55,954 bases of DNA, from positions 1-55,954 of the forward strand of contig MU130343.1 of the NCBI GenBank assembly GCA_015039465.1, written 5' to 3'. Below the pieces are notes generated by a model, which was not told where the DNA came from, did not search any database, and saw only the letters and a program-made list of their open reading frames with translations. The position numbers were made by a program, and so were the translations under genes. How positions within the stretch are numbered: the first letter of the stretch is position 1; each line of letters starts with the position of its first letter. This DNA comes from Phlegmacium glaucopus (lineage: Eukaryota; Basidiomycota; Agaricomycetes; Agaricales; Cortinariaceae). Shown piece after piece: positions 1 through 10,948 of this stretch.

Positions 1-450
1 GAGGTATGGCAAGATAGATAGCTGAGGAGAAGACTTGTGGGTCCATAGCCACAACAACAATGACAAAGCCTTTGACATAATGGGAGATGTAGCTGATGCA
101 TCCATAAACGGGCCATTCTTGAAATGATGGGCCATAGATGCGATCAAACGCGAGCCGATGACCGATGCGAATAGTAGATTGATCGCTTTGTTGTATCACT
201 AGCCAAGGGACAAATGGATGGTAGATGTTAAGGAGCATGTCGATAGTGTAAATGATAGACAACATAGTGGAGGACATTAAGGATATGATGAGCGATGAGG
301 ATGTTATCATTGAACGAATGGTTTTGTTGACCAGGAACGCAATTCAGGGCCGCTTCCAAAATAGGTAAGCAAATTCAAAGTCCGCTTATTTTCATGATGG
401 CGACTTTTAAGCTTTCTTCTCACGCTACCAATCAGTATTGGTGCGCGACA
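1..450 (-). repeat. Gypsy-type LTR, partial copy A
   Basis: The reverse complement of this stretch matches the forward repeat at 38186-38640 base for base apart from scattered substitutions. It ends at 450 at the same terminal sequence (TGTCGCGCACCAATACTG) as the copies at 38186 and 54159, so that terminus is a true element end. The rest of the LTR lies outside the window. No genes are called; the short reading frames here are chance. Confidence 0.85.
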
Positions 451-2296
451 CCGCCTCAGGCTCTCAGCTCGTTGAGGGGGGCTGTTCACATTCGCTTTTC
501 TCTCATCACATGTCTCGTTTCGCGTCGCGCCACCTCTCCTCTGTTTGTTTGTGTAGACACTTTAGATTTGCTATATGAAGCCCGTTCTTGTCTATATCTT
601 ATCCTCAGTTGTTCTACATCTCATTGACGCTAACACTGAGGTAAGATCACTACTTTAACTGTACAACATTACCATGACTTACATCTTGTCATTATTACCT
701 AGACCTCTCATCTAGGTACATAATAACATAGTTGTTCTACGTCTCATTGACGCTAACACTGAGACCTCTCATCTAGACTTTAACACTGGGCACAACACCT
801 GCCTCGCATGAGCAGGAGTTGCTTGCCAGCAAATTTATGAGTAAGATCCGGCCTTCGAAAGAAGGTGGTGGTTTGAAATCAGAAATTTTCCCACGCATTA
901 ATCGAGTTAAAGATAAATATATCTTTACACAAGTTCAATGGACGACCATCAAGGGCCTCTGGTACGCAAACTCATTCGTCACGTGCACACAAGCTGTGAC
1001 TTCAACAATACGAGTAACATCACTGTGTGAACACATATCATCTAACAGTGTCGTCCCGAGTACAGACCGTCTGATAATGACGCAGTGAGGACAGACAATC
1101 TATCAATGACGCAACAAGGAGAGACACAGCAGAAGGCATAAAAAGAGTCCACATGGATCTTTTTCATCCATTCGCTCACTGTCTCTCCCAGGTAGGAGAT
1201 CATATCTCACTGTTACTCGAAATCTATCTATCTGTTCGCTCACTGTCTCTCCCAGGAGTAGTTTAGAGTACCAGAGCCAATTTTTAGGCACCCACCCACC
1301 CACATCCTCTTAGTTTTTATTGCTGTACCTAGTAGAGATAAAAATCCATTTAGACTGTTCGGCTGGCCGGAGAGCTGCCGGACGGTTCTGACTTGCTACT
1401 CTACGCGCGTCTCCCACGCCCAGTCGTCATTGGAATGGTTAGCATTATCTATCAAAACTAACTAAGAATGGCAGCCGTTGCGATGACAACATTCCCACCC
1501 CTGAAAATTACCATAAAAACACCCTTGAAACCGTCAAAAGATAGGTCCCCTATAAGAACGAGACTTACTTACGTAAGACTCGTAATTAGATGGTAACATA
1601 TTCATCAATGCTTGAGTACAGTTTTAATACAAACTAAGACTCTCATATCTTCTTGCAAGGCAACATTATACGTGGTGAGAATTACAAGATATCCTTGAAA
1701 ATATCTTAAATTTTTCAAGTTTTTGGGGTTAGTCTCAAGATGTTTAAAATTTTGCAAAATTGATGAAAATTCTGAGTTTGGGTTTTTCCTGATGTGTAGT
1801 ATATACATGCAATACCTTCATTTTTCTTATTTCTCTGTCAAAAATGCAAATTCCAACAAATGGTTCATTATTTATGTGTAAAGGTTCAATTACTACATAT
1901 CTAGGAGCCATATTTGGCAAAAATCAACTGAGCCAGCTTTAAAGATGATATTACAGCTCAATTAAGAGGTATCAGCCCAATTTGGACACTGATGTCCCCT
2001 ACCTTATCTAAATCTCTATCTATGCCTTATCATCTCATCACCCCATGGTCAGAGATGTGTTTTAAACTTTTAAACCCTGCTGGATTTGAAGCGACTTCAA
2101 AATCAAAAGTGAAGTCAGAGTTACTCAACCAATCAAAAATTGAACTGCTTCAGAATCTCGTCAACAAAAGTGAAGCAACGGTTTTGAAACCGCTGCTTCA
2201 TTTACTTTGAATTCCCCTATTGATTCCCGAGATAAGTAGTTCACGCGGAAGTTTAGACATAAGATTGCCTGCATGTCATGAAATGTCTTCTAGTAA
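451..2296. other. Non-coding interval with repeat remnants
   Basis: No convincing gene is seen. There are short direct repeats: a 30-bp unit around CTCATTGACGCTAACACTGAG occurs near 610-642 and 733-764, ACCTCTCATCTAG occurs at about 703 and 765, and TTCGCTCACTGTCTCTCCCAGG occurs near 1172 and 1234. A hairpin (TGAAGCA...CGGTTT/AAACCG...TGCTTCA) lies near 2171-2200. These look like decayed LTR or MITE remnants. The interval ends at the outer breakpoint of the inverted duplication. Confidence 0.5.
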
Positions 2297-2513
2297 TAAT
2301 TGCTGACCTCGTCAACTTTTTTGGTTGTAGTAAACTAGCCACCGATGAACAGGAGAATTTGAAGAAAGAAAGCGTGACAAACCTTTCTGGAGCTGTCTCC
2401 GGTTCAGTGATAGGTTCTTCTTCAGACTCCTCACCAGAGTCAACGGCGAGGGCGTCGAACGTCGTCTTTGAGGCAAACATCGGGCGCACGGTGGGATCAT
2501 TGAACCTGCTCAT
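2297..2513 (-). pseudogene. 5' fragment of phosphatidate cytidylyltransferase gene (CDS1)
   Basis: This is a copy of the first exon, first intron and a little of exon 2 of the intact CDS1 gene at 8521-10608, in opposite orientation. It starts [16 protein letters not shown], keeps the intron, and loses homology at 2297 just after the KKLT(R/K)SAI codons, where unrelated sequence begins. It cannot encode the membrane catalytic part and is a by-product of the inverted duplication. It still carries the CDS1 upstream region, so it could be transcribed. Confidence 0.9.
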
Positions 2514-4451
2514 CGTGAGAGTCGTCAAAGTAGTCAGAAGCTGGAGTTGGTATGCCACTGATTTATAGGTTTTTTTTGGACGTGGCTGTTTGGTCTAGGA
2601 TCCTGCCCCAAACAACCCATTTATTTAGTGATTAAGTAGCCTCGTACGGTCTGGCATTAGCTCTACAGACTCTCTAACGAGTAACCCTCCTGTCTTTCTT
2701 GCTTTCTAGAAAGTCCATCTATGCAAAGAGCCCCAACATTTTACGCTGTCCATTGCCGCAGAAAATCCTAGAATTTCCAGTCCTGCTCGACCTGCATGGC
2801 CCATGGGACTGGAAGAGATAAGTGTTTATAACAGGAGGTAGTCCTAGTTTTGTACTTACATTTCTTCACAAGAGCTTTCGAAAAGATTTTCTCGATGGGA
2901 ACATCGTGTATTTGGCACCATGCAGCCGTAATCCTGTTTAGGTATGGGTTTGAACGCGCATATTTCAGGAAAGAATCACAAACCGTGGATCGAGATAATT
3001 AATTTTACTAAAGCATTATCAATTAGCAAAAACGCAATATTTTGAAAAAATGAAAGGGAAACCGACCTAGTACCCAGAGCGACCTCCTTGCCAGCGTCAC
3101 GGTCGACAATCTGCAACCGGAAGGCTTTGATCTTCTCGGTAATTTTCTCGATGGCCTCTTCAATCTTCTCAACTGGACGTTCTCGTTTCAAAACTGCTTT
3201 TCCAGTACCCCTTTCTTTCGCTAAACGCTCGAATTCCTCTTCGATATCTGCAATCTTTTGTTGCAGAACCGAATCACTCTGAGGTTTTGCGCCTTCCTCC
3301 TGGAGGTTTTCATTCTCCTTCGCAAATTTCTTCTCCACTTTCTCTATCTCCTTAGCCTTGGTAGCCTCTTCGTGCTCTAATACCCAATCGTCGTCTATGT
3401 CACTTTCATCTTCCATATAGTTTTTTTTTCTTTTATTCTTAGCGTCGATTGCGAATAAGGCATGGCGCAACTTCATCCGTTCATACTTGAACGACCGGAA
3501 CTATTCCAAGTCCGTTGAAAATTGACCACTCCAAGCCAGAGGACAGCAAGCCTCACCTTATACCTCATTTTCTCCATTGATTGATCGTGAGTCTTTGGAG
3601 CACTGCGTTGATGGTTACAAAGAATAGCCACTTCACGATTAGCTTTGTTGTAGGCATTCAGTTTCTCCTGCAAAGTGGCATTCTCGATGTCTTCAGCATC
3701 AAGAAGACGTTGAAAAGTGATGGAAGCATTAAAAGTACGGAAAACCTTGGCGGTCAGCCCCTTCATCTCATTGGTGAGATGTTTGTTCAAGGAGCTTGTC
3801 TACGAAGAATAGATAAGCACCCAGCATTCGACATACGTCTAACAAAAAAGTTGCCTCACAGTCACACGATCAAACAAATTATCGTCAACATTCTTGTGCT
3901 GTTTGAATATTCGTATATTTTTGAATACCTGCGGTTCGACTTTGACTCTGTTGTAATATCTGATCGAGTCTTTGCCCAAGAAGTCAAAGATAATGAAGTT
4001 AGGAGACTCCAGTGTGACGTGCTCGCAGCGCAGAGAACAGCAGCCAACAGTGTCTGCCTCATCCTCACCCTTCTCGTTCCCAGCACGAAGAGCGAGTTGA
4101 TCGATGAAGTACATGGCTGTGGCACGTTGTCGATCAGCCATTACCTTCGACTTCAACTCTTCCGTGTAACTCTGGCGAATGCGATCCACATGATTCTAAT
4201 AATAAGTTTGAGCATCTTCTGTGGGTCTGTGTAAACAGGCTTGAAATTACCTTCAACTCGCGGGCCTTTTCGAACTTCTGCATGTCGCTCTGGCCCTTCA
4301 ACGAACTTCCTGCAGCCAGGAAAACATACTTATGATTGCCATTGATATTCTCTGTCCAGTTGGCCAGCCAAGTAACAGTGTTATCGTGGGTAACGGCCTT
4401 CCATTTTCCCGGCATGTTAGGAACAGGTATGATAGCATCTTCGCCAATATT
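2297..4451 (-). repeat. Left arm of 2,155-bp inverted duplication
   Basis: Every position x here pairs with 11034-x in 6583-8737 without an indel. Long stretches compared were identical, introns included, and the translated frames in the two arms are identical. The only mismatches noticed are at 2304 and 2308 near the outer end. It contains the 3' half of TOP1, the TOP1-CDS1 intergenic spacer and the first 217 bp of CDS1. The spacer between arms (4452-6582) holds the TOP1 5' half and NDUFB3. Confidence 0.95.
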
Positions 4452-5880
4452 GAGGGTAATATCTTCAGGCCGCACACGGAACTTTGCATATATCAATCCC
4501 CGTGTTTATTCATAAGTCAATATACACCTACCTTGAGTGCACCTTTCTTAGGATGATCACCACGACCCCTGAACAAACCTGGCGGTTCAACCCTGAAGTT
4601 GCCCACCTTCTCTTTACGGCCGTCCAATAGACAAGTTGTATATTTAGCTTCTAAATCGTCTTTGGCCTTCTTAGCTGCCTTTTTTTCTTCAGTGGTCATG
4701 GCCTTTTTCTTGGCTTTCTCATTCTCGAAATGCTCAAACATGGGGCGGAAATCGCACAGATCAAAATTTGTAATCTTTGTGCCGTCTCGCTAGAAAAATA
4801 ATTAGATATCATCTTGAACTGCAAAACAAAATAACGAACGGGTGGGTGCTTCTTCAAAACAGTTTTCCAATCGTCAAAGAAATTTTTATTGAAAGTAACA
4901 TCCTTGGCGTGCTCTGATTCTAACATAGCAGCATAGAAACCAGCGACTTCTTCTGCTTCGTATGGGAGGTCGACCGATTTTCCTGCAGGTCTGTAAGTAA
5001 ATAAGACAGGAAGATCTATAGAGAAATATACCCTTATACTTCATTTTGACGTTACTTGGCAAAGGTTCATACGGTGGAGGAAATATCACACCGTTATGTT
5101 CCAAAGTTTGCCACTTGACTGTTCCGTCGCCATTTGGCTCAGGCTCGTTCTCCCACCATTTAAAGACTTCCTCCTCTTCCTCCTCTTCCTCCTTTTTTTT
5201 TTTGGCCTTGGATTTATTGTGAGATTTACCATCGGTCCCCTCCACCTTTCCCTTAGGGGTTCTCTTATCTTTCTTCGGCGCTTCTGTTTCCACAGAATCA
5301 TCCTCCTCTTCCTTCACCTTTTTGCGCCGAGGTGCCTTTTTGGGTGGAGGGACCTCTGCCTCGGAATCAGACTCGGACTTTGTTCGCCCCTTCCGTTTAC
5401 GACCTGCTGGGAGCTTCGCTTGCGTAATCGGTTTTTCATCGTCGTCGTCGTCTTCATCTTTAATTTTCTTTCGTGGCGGTTTTCCATTAGATATGCGGCG
5501 TTTGCTGGGCGCGTTTTCGTCATCTTGTGCATCAGTGCCACTGCTCTCTTGCTTAACCTTGGGCTTCCCGTTTGGTTTCATCGGCGAAGAGGCGAGAGGT
5601 GTATCATCTTCACTAGAAGACTCAGCATAGACCGGTTTCTTCCGCTTCAAGGTACGAGCTGGAAGCGACGTGGCTTCATGACGAAGTGTTTGGGACTTCA
5701 TCAGTGTAAGTATTTATATGTATATTGAATAGTTTGAACGGATACCAATGGCATATCATCATCATCGCTCATGCTCTCTTCCTGAGCGTTGGAAGTGCCA
5801 TTTGTGAGGGTGCCAGCCGCTTGACTGTGGCCATTTAGACTTGGCCTCAGCTCGGATTGATGCTCATCGTCTGACAACAT
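2768..5880 (-). CDS. TOP1: DNA topoisomerase I (type IB), complete
   Basis: This enzyme relaxes supercoils in the nucleus through a 3'-phosphotyrosyl intermediate. I read eleven exons: 5880-5746, 5695-5032, 4982-4840, 4789-4532, 4481-4251, 4195-3860, 3799-3557, 3500-3067, 3007-2984, 2933-2860 and 2808-2768. They sum to 861 codons (860 aa), and all introns are GT-AG of about 50 nt. Visible parts are a charged, Lys/Glu/Asp-rich nuclear N-terminus (about residues 45-200), the core ([54 protein letters not shown]), a coiled-coil linker, and the C-terminal motif SKINYLDPR with the catalytic Tyr. It ends ...[12 protein letters not shown]. It is divergent from NDUFB3 (303-bp spacer). Its 3' half lies in the left arm of the inverted duplication and has a truncated twin at 6583-8266. 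Confidence 0.95.
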
Positions 5881-6183
5881 TGGGGAGTCCGTAGATATGG
5901 CAGAAAGTAGAAGAACTAGCTGGAATTTGGGTTAATGCACGCGTATAAAGGGCAAATTGCTCGGGTCCAGGAAAGCTGCAGAACAGAGGCAAGGTTGCCA
6001 CCTTTGGTCGAATTTGCCCAAGTCCTGTGAACCTGCCCTAAGCTGCCAGATCACGAGGGACGTTTCTGTTCCTATGATGGATCTCCAGTATACTCCAACC
6101 TCTGCCGTGTACACCGGTAACAACAGTGAGCTGATTAGAGCATTGTAACGCGTTTTCGCTAACGTCAACCCACCCAAGTTAGC
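5881..6183. promoter_or_regulatory. Shared divergent promoter region TOP1/NDUFB3
   Basis: The 303 bp between the TOP1 start codon (minus strand, 5880) and the NDUFB3 start codon (plus strand, 6184) must hold both promoters. No specific motif is claimed. Confidence 0.5.
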
Positions 6184-6378
6184 ATGTCCAACGTCCCTTT
6201 ATTTCGAGATCCTTGGGCAAAACGAGAAGCTTGGCGGAAAAGCCCGGTGTTTTCAAATCGCACGATGTTCCGCAACCTCTTCCCCGGTTTTGGAATAGCC
6301 GTTGTCGCATTCACAGCATATGTTATTGTGGACAATCTCTATCTAAAGACCCACAGTTCGAAGACCCATCATCATTGA
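6184..6378 (+). CDS. NADH:ubiquinone oxidoreductase subunit B12 (NDUFB3-like), complex I
   Basis: This is a 64-residue intronless protein. It has the family hallmark DPWAKREAWRKSPVF near the N-terminus, followed by one membrane segment (about residues 33-53, GFGIAVVAFTAYVIVDNLYL) and a short His-rich tail. Known B12 subunits are small accessory proteins of the complex I membrane arm in the mitochondrial inner membrane, and the size and layout agree. The gene sits in the loop between the two arms of the inverted duplication. The right-arm breakpoint (6583) lies about 200 bp past its stop, so its 3' flank is probably not the ancestral one. Confidence 0.8.
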   Translation: MSNVPLFRDPWAKREAWRKSPVFSNRTMFRNLFPGFGIAVVAFTAYVIVDNLYLKTHSSKTHHH

Positions 6379-6582
6379 CAATGGTATCTATCAACTTTTG
6401 GGTTCTTAGTCGACTATATTTCTAATCATTATTTAGGGGTTGCAATTTTGTTTGGTTCGAATCAACTCTCTACCCGTAGTTGTTGAAATTTTGTCTGGTT
6501 TTAATATATTTCCCGTCAAACTTCTGTGGGAAACTGCTTCAGAGACTTGTTGTGAGCAGTTCTGTCCAACGGAAGGGGCGAA

Positions 6583-8266
6583 AATATTGGCGAAGATGCT
6601 ATCATACCTGTTCCTAACATGCCGGGAAAATGGAAGGCCGTTACCCACGATAACACTGTTACTTGGCTGGCCAACTGGACAGAGAATATCAATGGCAATC
6701 ATAAGTATGTTTTCCTGGCTGCAGGAAGTTCGTTGAAGGGCCAGAGCGACATGCAGAAGTTCGAAAAGGCCCGCGAGTTGAAGGTAATTTCAAGCCTGTT
6801 TACACAGACCCACAGAAGATGCTCAAACTTATTATTAGAATCATGTGGATCGCATTCGCCAGAGTTACACGGAAGAGTTGAAGTCGAAGGTAATGGCTGA
6901 TCGACAACGTGCCACAGCCATGTACTTCATCGATCAACTCGCTCTTCGTGCTGGGAACGAGAAGGGTGAGGATGAGGCAGACACTGTTGGCTGCTGTTCT
7001 CTGCGCTGCGAGCACGTCACACTGGAGTCTCCTAACTTCATTATCTTTGACTTCTTGGGCAAAGACTCGATCAGATATTACAACAGAGTCAAAGTCGAAC
7101 CGCAGGTATTCAAAAATATACGAATATTCAAACAGCACAAGAATGTTGACGATAATTTGTTTGATCGTGTGACTGTGAGGCAACTTTTTTGTTAGACGTA
7201 TGTCGAATGCTGGGTGCTTATCTATTCTTCGTAGACAAGCTCCTTGAACAAACATCTCACCAATGAGATGAAGGGGCTGACCGCCAAGGTTTTCCGTACT
7301 TTTAATGCTTCCATCACTTTTCAACGTCTTCTTGATGCTGAAGACATCGAGAATGCCACTTTGCAGGAGAAACTGAATGCCTACAACAAAGCTAATCGTG
7401 AAGTGGCTATTCTTTGTAACCATCAACGCAGTGCTCCAAAGACTCACGATCAATCAATGGAGAAAATGAGGTATAAGGTGAGGCTTGCTGTCCTCTGGCT
7501 TGGAGTGGTCAATTTTCAACGGACTTGGAATAGTTCCGGTCGTTCAAGTATGAACGGATGAAGTTGCGCCATGCCTTATTCGCAATCGACGCTAAGAATA
7601 AAAGAAAAAAAAACTATATGGAAGATGAAAGTGACATAGACGACGATTGGGTATTAGAGCACGAAGAGGCTACCAAGGCTAAGGAGATAGAGAAAGTGGA
7701 GAAGAAATTTGCGAAGGAGAATGAAAACCTCCAGGAGGAAGGCGCAAAACCTCAGAGTGATTCGGTTCTGCAACAAAAGATTGCAGATATCGAAGAGGAA
7801 TTCGAGCGTTTAGCGAAAGAAAGGGGTACTGGAAAAGCAGTTTTGAAACGAGAACGTCCAGTTGAGAAGATTGAAGAGGCCATCGAGAAAATTACCGAGA
7901 AGATCAAAGCCTTCCGGTTGCAGATTGTCGACCGTGACGCTGGCAAGGAGGTCGCTCTGGGTACTAGGTCGGTTTCCCTTTCATTTTTTCAAAATATTGC
8001 GTTTTTGCTAATTGATAATGCTTTAGTAAAATTAATTATCTCGATCCACGGTTTGTGATTCTTTCCTGAAATATGCGCGTTCAAACCCATACCTAAACAG
8101 GATTACGGCTGCATGGTGCCAAATACACGATGTTCCCATCGAGAAAATCTTTTCGAAAGCTCTTGTGAAGAAATGTAAGTACAAAACTAGGACTACCTCC
8201 TGTTATAAACACTTATCTCTTCCAGTCCCATGGGCCATGCAGGTCGAGCAGGACTGGAAATTCTAG
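6583..8266 (+). pseudogene. Truncated 3' half of TOP1
   Basis: This copy of TOP1 starts inside exon 5 (after ...EDITL). It keeps exon remnants 6583-6783, 6839-7174, 7235-7477, 7534-7967, 8027-8050, 8101-8174 and 8226-8266. The catalytic Tyr motif SKINYLDPR and the stop codon are present, but the N-terminal part, including [12 protein letters not shown] and the rest of the DNA clamp, is missing. There is no start codon in context, so it should give no active enzyme. It was duplicated with its introns, so it is not a retrocopy. The lack of decay relative to the intact gene means a very recent event, gene conversion, or an assembly artefact. Confidence 0.92.
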
Positions 8267-8737
8267 GATTTTCTGCGGCAATGGACAGCGTAAAATGTTG
8301 GGGCTCTTTGCATAGATGGACTTTCTAGAAAGCAAGAAAGACAGGAGGGTTACTCGTTAGAGAGTCTGTAGAGCTAATGCCAGACCGTACGAGGCTACTT
8401 AATCACTAAATAAATGGGTTGTTTGGGGCAGGATCCTAGACCAAACAGCCACGTCCAAAAAAAACCTATAAATCAGTGGCATACCAACTCCAGCTTCTGA
8501 CTACTTTGACGACTCTCACGATGAGCAGGTTCAATGATCCCACCGTGCGCCCGATGTTTGCCTCAAAGACGACGTTCGACGCCCTCGCCGTTGACTCTGG
8601 TGAGGAGTCTGAAGAAGAACCTATCACTGAACCGGAGACAGCTCCAGAAAGGTTTGTCACGCTTTCTTTCTTCAAATTCTCCTGTTCATCGGTGGCTAGT
8701 TTACTACAACCAAAAAAGTTGACGAAGTCGGCAATTA
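6583..8737 (+). repeat. Right arm of 2,155-bp inverted duplication
   Basis: This is the inverted partner of 2297-4451. At the inner edge the match starts with AATATTGGCGAAGATGC. At the outer edge it ends after GCAATTA, inside CDS1 exon 2. The arm continues without a break into the intact CDS1 gene, so the outer edge here is the undisturbed side, whereas the inner edge (6582/6583) is a junction. Confidence 0.95.
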
Positions 8738-10608
8738 AAAAGGCCAACCGTCTTGCGCGTCTTGAAAGGAAACAACGTCAAAAGCTAAAGCAAGGGAGTG
8801 AGGAGGAGCAGCCTGGCGCTTCTATTGCATCACCTCAACCAGTGACTGCTGTGATTGTGGAAAAACCTTTACACCTTCCTTTATCACTGCCCTCAAATTC
8901 TCTACCCCTTGAACAAATCTCGCTCCCCCAGGAGGCACTTCAAACCCCTTTGGATGAATCTTTGCCTGCGGCAGCGGGCAGCTTTGATGTGCCCCCTATT
9001 GGTATTGCAGCGCAAGATCCTCCAACTCGAATGCCAATGAATGTGCCAGTGCCAGTGGTCAAGGAGGATTATTTGGAGAAATATATGCCTCGGAATGGTT
9101 CAGTGACTATATCAGTCGCACAAGACAATAAGGTTTCAAGGCAGGACCCAGAGACGGCGAAGAAACGACAGAATGCTTTGACACGTATCTTATGGACTTT
9201 CATCATGATAGGAGGATTCATAGGCAATTATCCACAACCTAGATGATCTAAGTTCTATCCGCTCATATTTTTTATGCAGGTCTCTTGCTCCTTGGACATG
9301 CCTACATGATTCTTTTGGTTATGTTATGCCAGACCTTGGTTTACCGTGAGGTTACCGCACTCTTCTCTCTGAAAACCGCAGCACCAGAGTCTCCTGATGC
9401 AGAAGCTGTGAAGGGAAAAGATCCATGGAGTAAAACTCTTAATTGGTACTTCTTCGCGGTCACGAACTATTTCTTATACGGCGAAAGCATCATATACTAC
9501 TTCAAGGTATATATTTAGTTAGGTCTTTTTTGTTAACATTTGGCTCACCCGTTGTAGCATGTGGTCTTCGCCGATGCACAATTGCTGCCTTTCGCGACTA
9601 ATCATCGCATGATCAGTTTCACTTTATATACGATTGGATTCATGGGCTTCGTGATGTCGTTGAAGAAAGGATATTTGAAACAGCAATTCGGCCTTTTTTG
9701 TTGGGTTCATATGAGCCTTCTTCTCATTGTCGCTTCAAGGTGAGTTGATATGGCCTATTCCAACCCCTGAAGCTAATGTGGAGCTAGCCATTTCATCGTA
9801 AACAACATCCTTGAAGGACTTATCTGGTTCTGGGTTCCTGCGTCTCTTGTCATATGTAACGACTGTTTTGCTTATATCTGGGGCGTGACTGTTGGTCGGA
9901 CACCTTTGATCAAACTGTCGCCCAAGAAAACTGTTGAAGGTTTCGTTGGAGCTTTTATAAGCACTGTCATATTCGCGGTTTTCTGGGGAACTTACTTCAT
10001 GAACTTCGACTACATGATCTGTCCCGTGCAAGACCTTGGAGTCAGTGCCTGGAGTTCGATGCAGTGTACACCAAATCCCGTGTTTGTCTGGAGGACAATT
10101 ACACTTTGGCGACCGGTGGCCGTTTTTATAACGACCTTGGTAAGCTGCCTATATCTTTCGCGTGTTATGTGACTTATATCTTTTTGCAGGTCGGCCACTC
10201 CGTTACGACAATTTCGTATGCGCCTTACCAGTTGCATCTCCTCTTGCTTGCCTGTTTCGCTTCCTTGGTTGCTCCATTTGGAGGATTCTTTGCCTCTGGT
10301 TTCAAGCGCGCATTTAATATCAAAGATTTCGGCCACAGTATTCCTGGCCATGGCGGCATGACTGATCGCATGGACTGTCAGTGAGTAATTTATTCCTTAA
10401 CGCCTAGTTAGAATGATTATAGATCTACTCTAGGTTCCTAATGGGCGTCTTTACATACGTATATTATAGCAGCTTGATTCGCGTGCATCGTGTAACCGTC
10501 GGTGGGATTTTGCAGACCATTGTCAGCAGTCTCACAGTGGAGCAACAGCTTGAAATCATTAGGGACCTGACAAGATATCTGGAGAAGCAGGGCATAGTGG
10601 TTCCCTAA
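8521..10608 (+). CDS. CDS1: Phosphatidate cytidylyltransferase (CDP-diacylglycerol synthase)
   Basis: This integral ER/mitochondrial membrane enzyme makes CDP-diacylglycerol from CTP and phosphatidate, the entry to PI, PG and cardiolipin. I read seven exons: 8521-8651, 8700-9223, 9280-9506, 9558-9739, 9788-10139, 10190-10380 and 10434-10608. They total 594 codons. The N-terminal ~200 residues are polar and low-complexity. Hydrophobic segments follow, then [13 protein letters not shown], and the signature [13 protein letters not shown]...[11 protein letters not shown] containing the catalytic KD-G and DR-D residues. Intron 2 (9224-9279) can only be spliced as GC-AG. The next gene, RPS23, is convergent. 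Confidence 0.95.
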
Positions 10609-10948
10609 AAACAATCATCGACTTGTGGTCAATAAATACTATCGTGGACGTACATGTATATACTTCAAATAATTGCACATTATGATCCTATACCAATAAC
10701 TGCAATGCCACATCCGATTGGATGAAGGCCCTGTGTGAGCGAGCGATAATTTCAGGAATGAGTTCAGAGTAGGAGCATACAGTGCAGTGCAGTAAATCAT
10801 GCCTGAGGAATGGATACTTGATGCATAGAATTCATAGGCATCTCAAAAACGAGATATAGACATGGGGAAGGTAGAAATATTGTATTCTCGATCTGATCTC
10901 AGCATGCGACATAGTACTCGCAACAAGAAAGGCGAGGATGCTAAGAAC
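10609..10948. other. Intergenic, between convergent CDS1 and RPS23
   Basis: This 340-bp stretch lies between two stop codons and must hold both 3' UTRs. AATAAA-like sequences occur soon after the CDS1 stop (for example TCAATAAATAC near 10630). Nothing else is seen. Confidence 0.5.

Noticed and set aside
1103..1303. 66-codon open frame near a tandem duplication
   Set aside because: There is no conserved motif, no splice partners and a low-complexity tail; probably chance.
3581..4234. 217-codon open frame, identical copy at 6800-7453 on the opposite strand
   Set aside because: It is antisense to TOP1 exons 6-7 and runs through known introns. Its duplication is only that of the inverted arms.
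5096..5728. 210-codon plus-strand open frame rich in Phe/Leu/Ser
   Set aside because: It is the antisense shadow of the charged N-terminal exon of TOP1; the Lys/Glu codons read in reverse give Phe/Leu/Ser.
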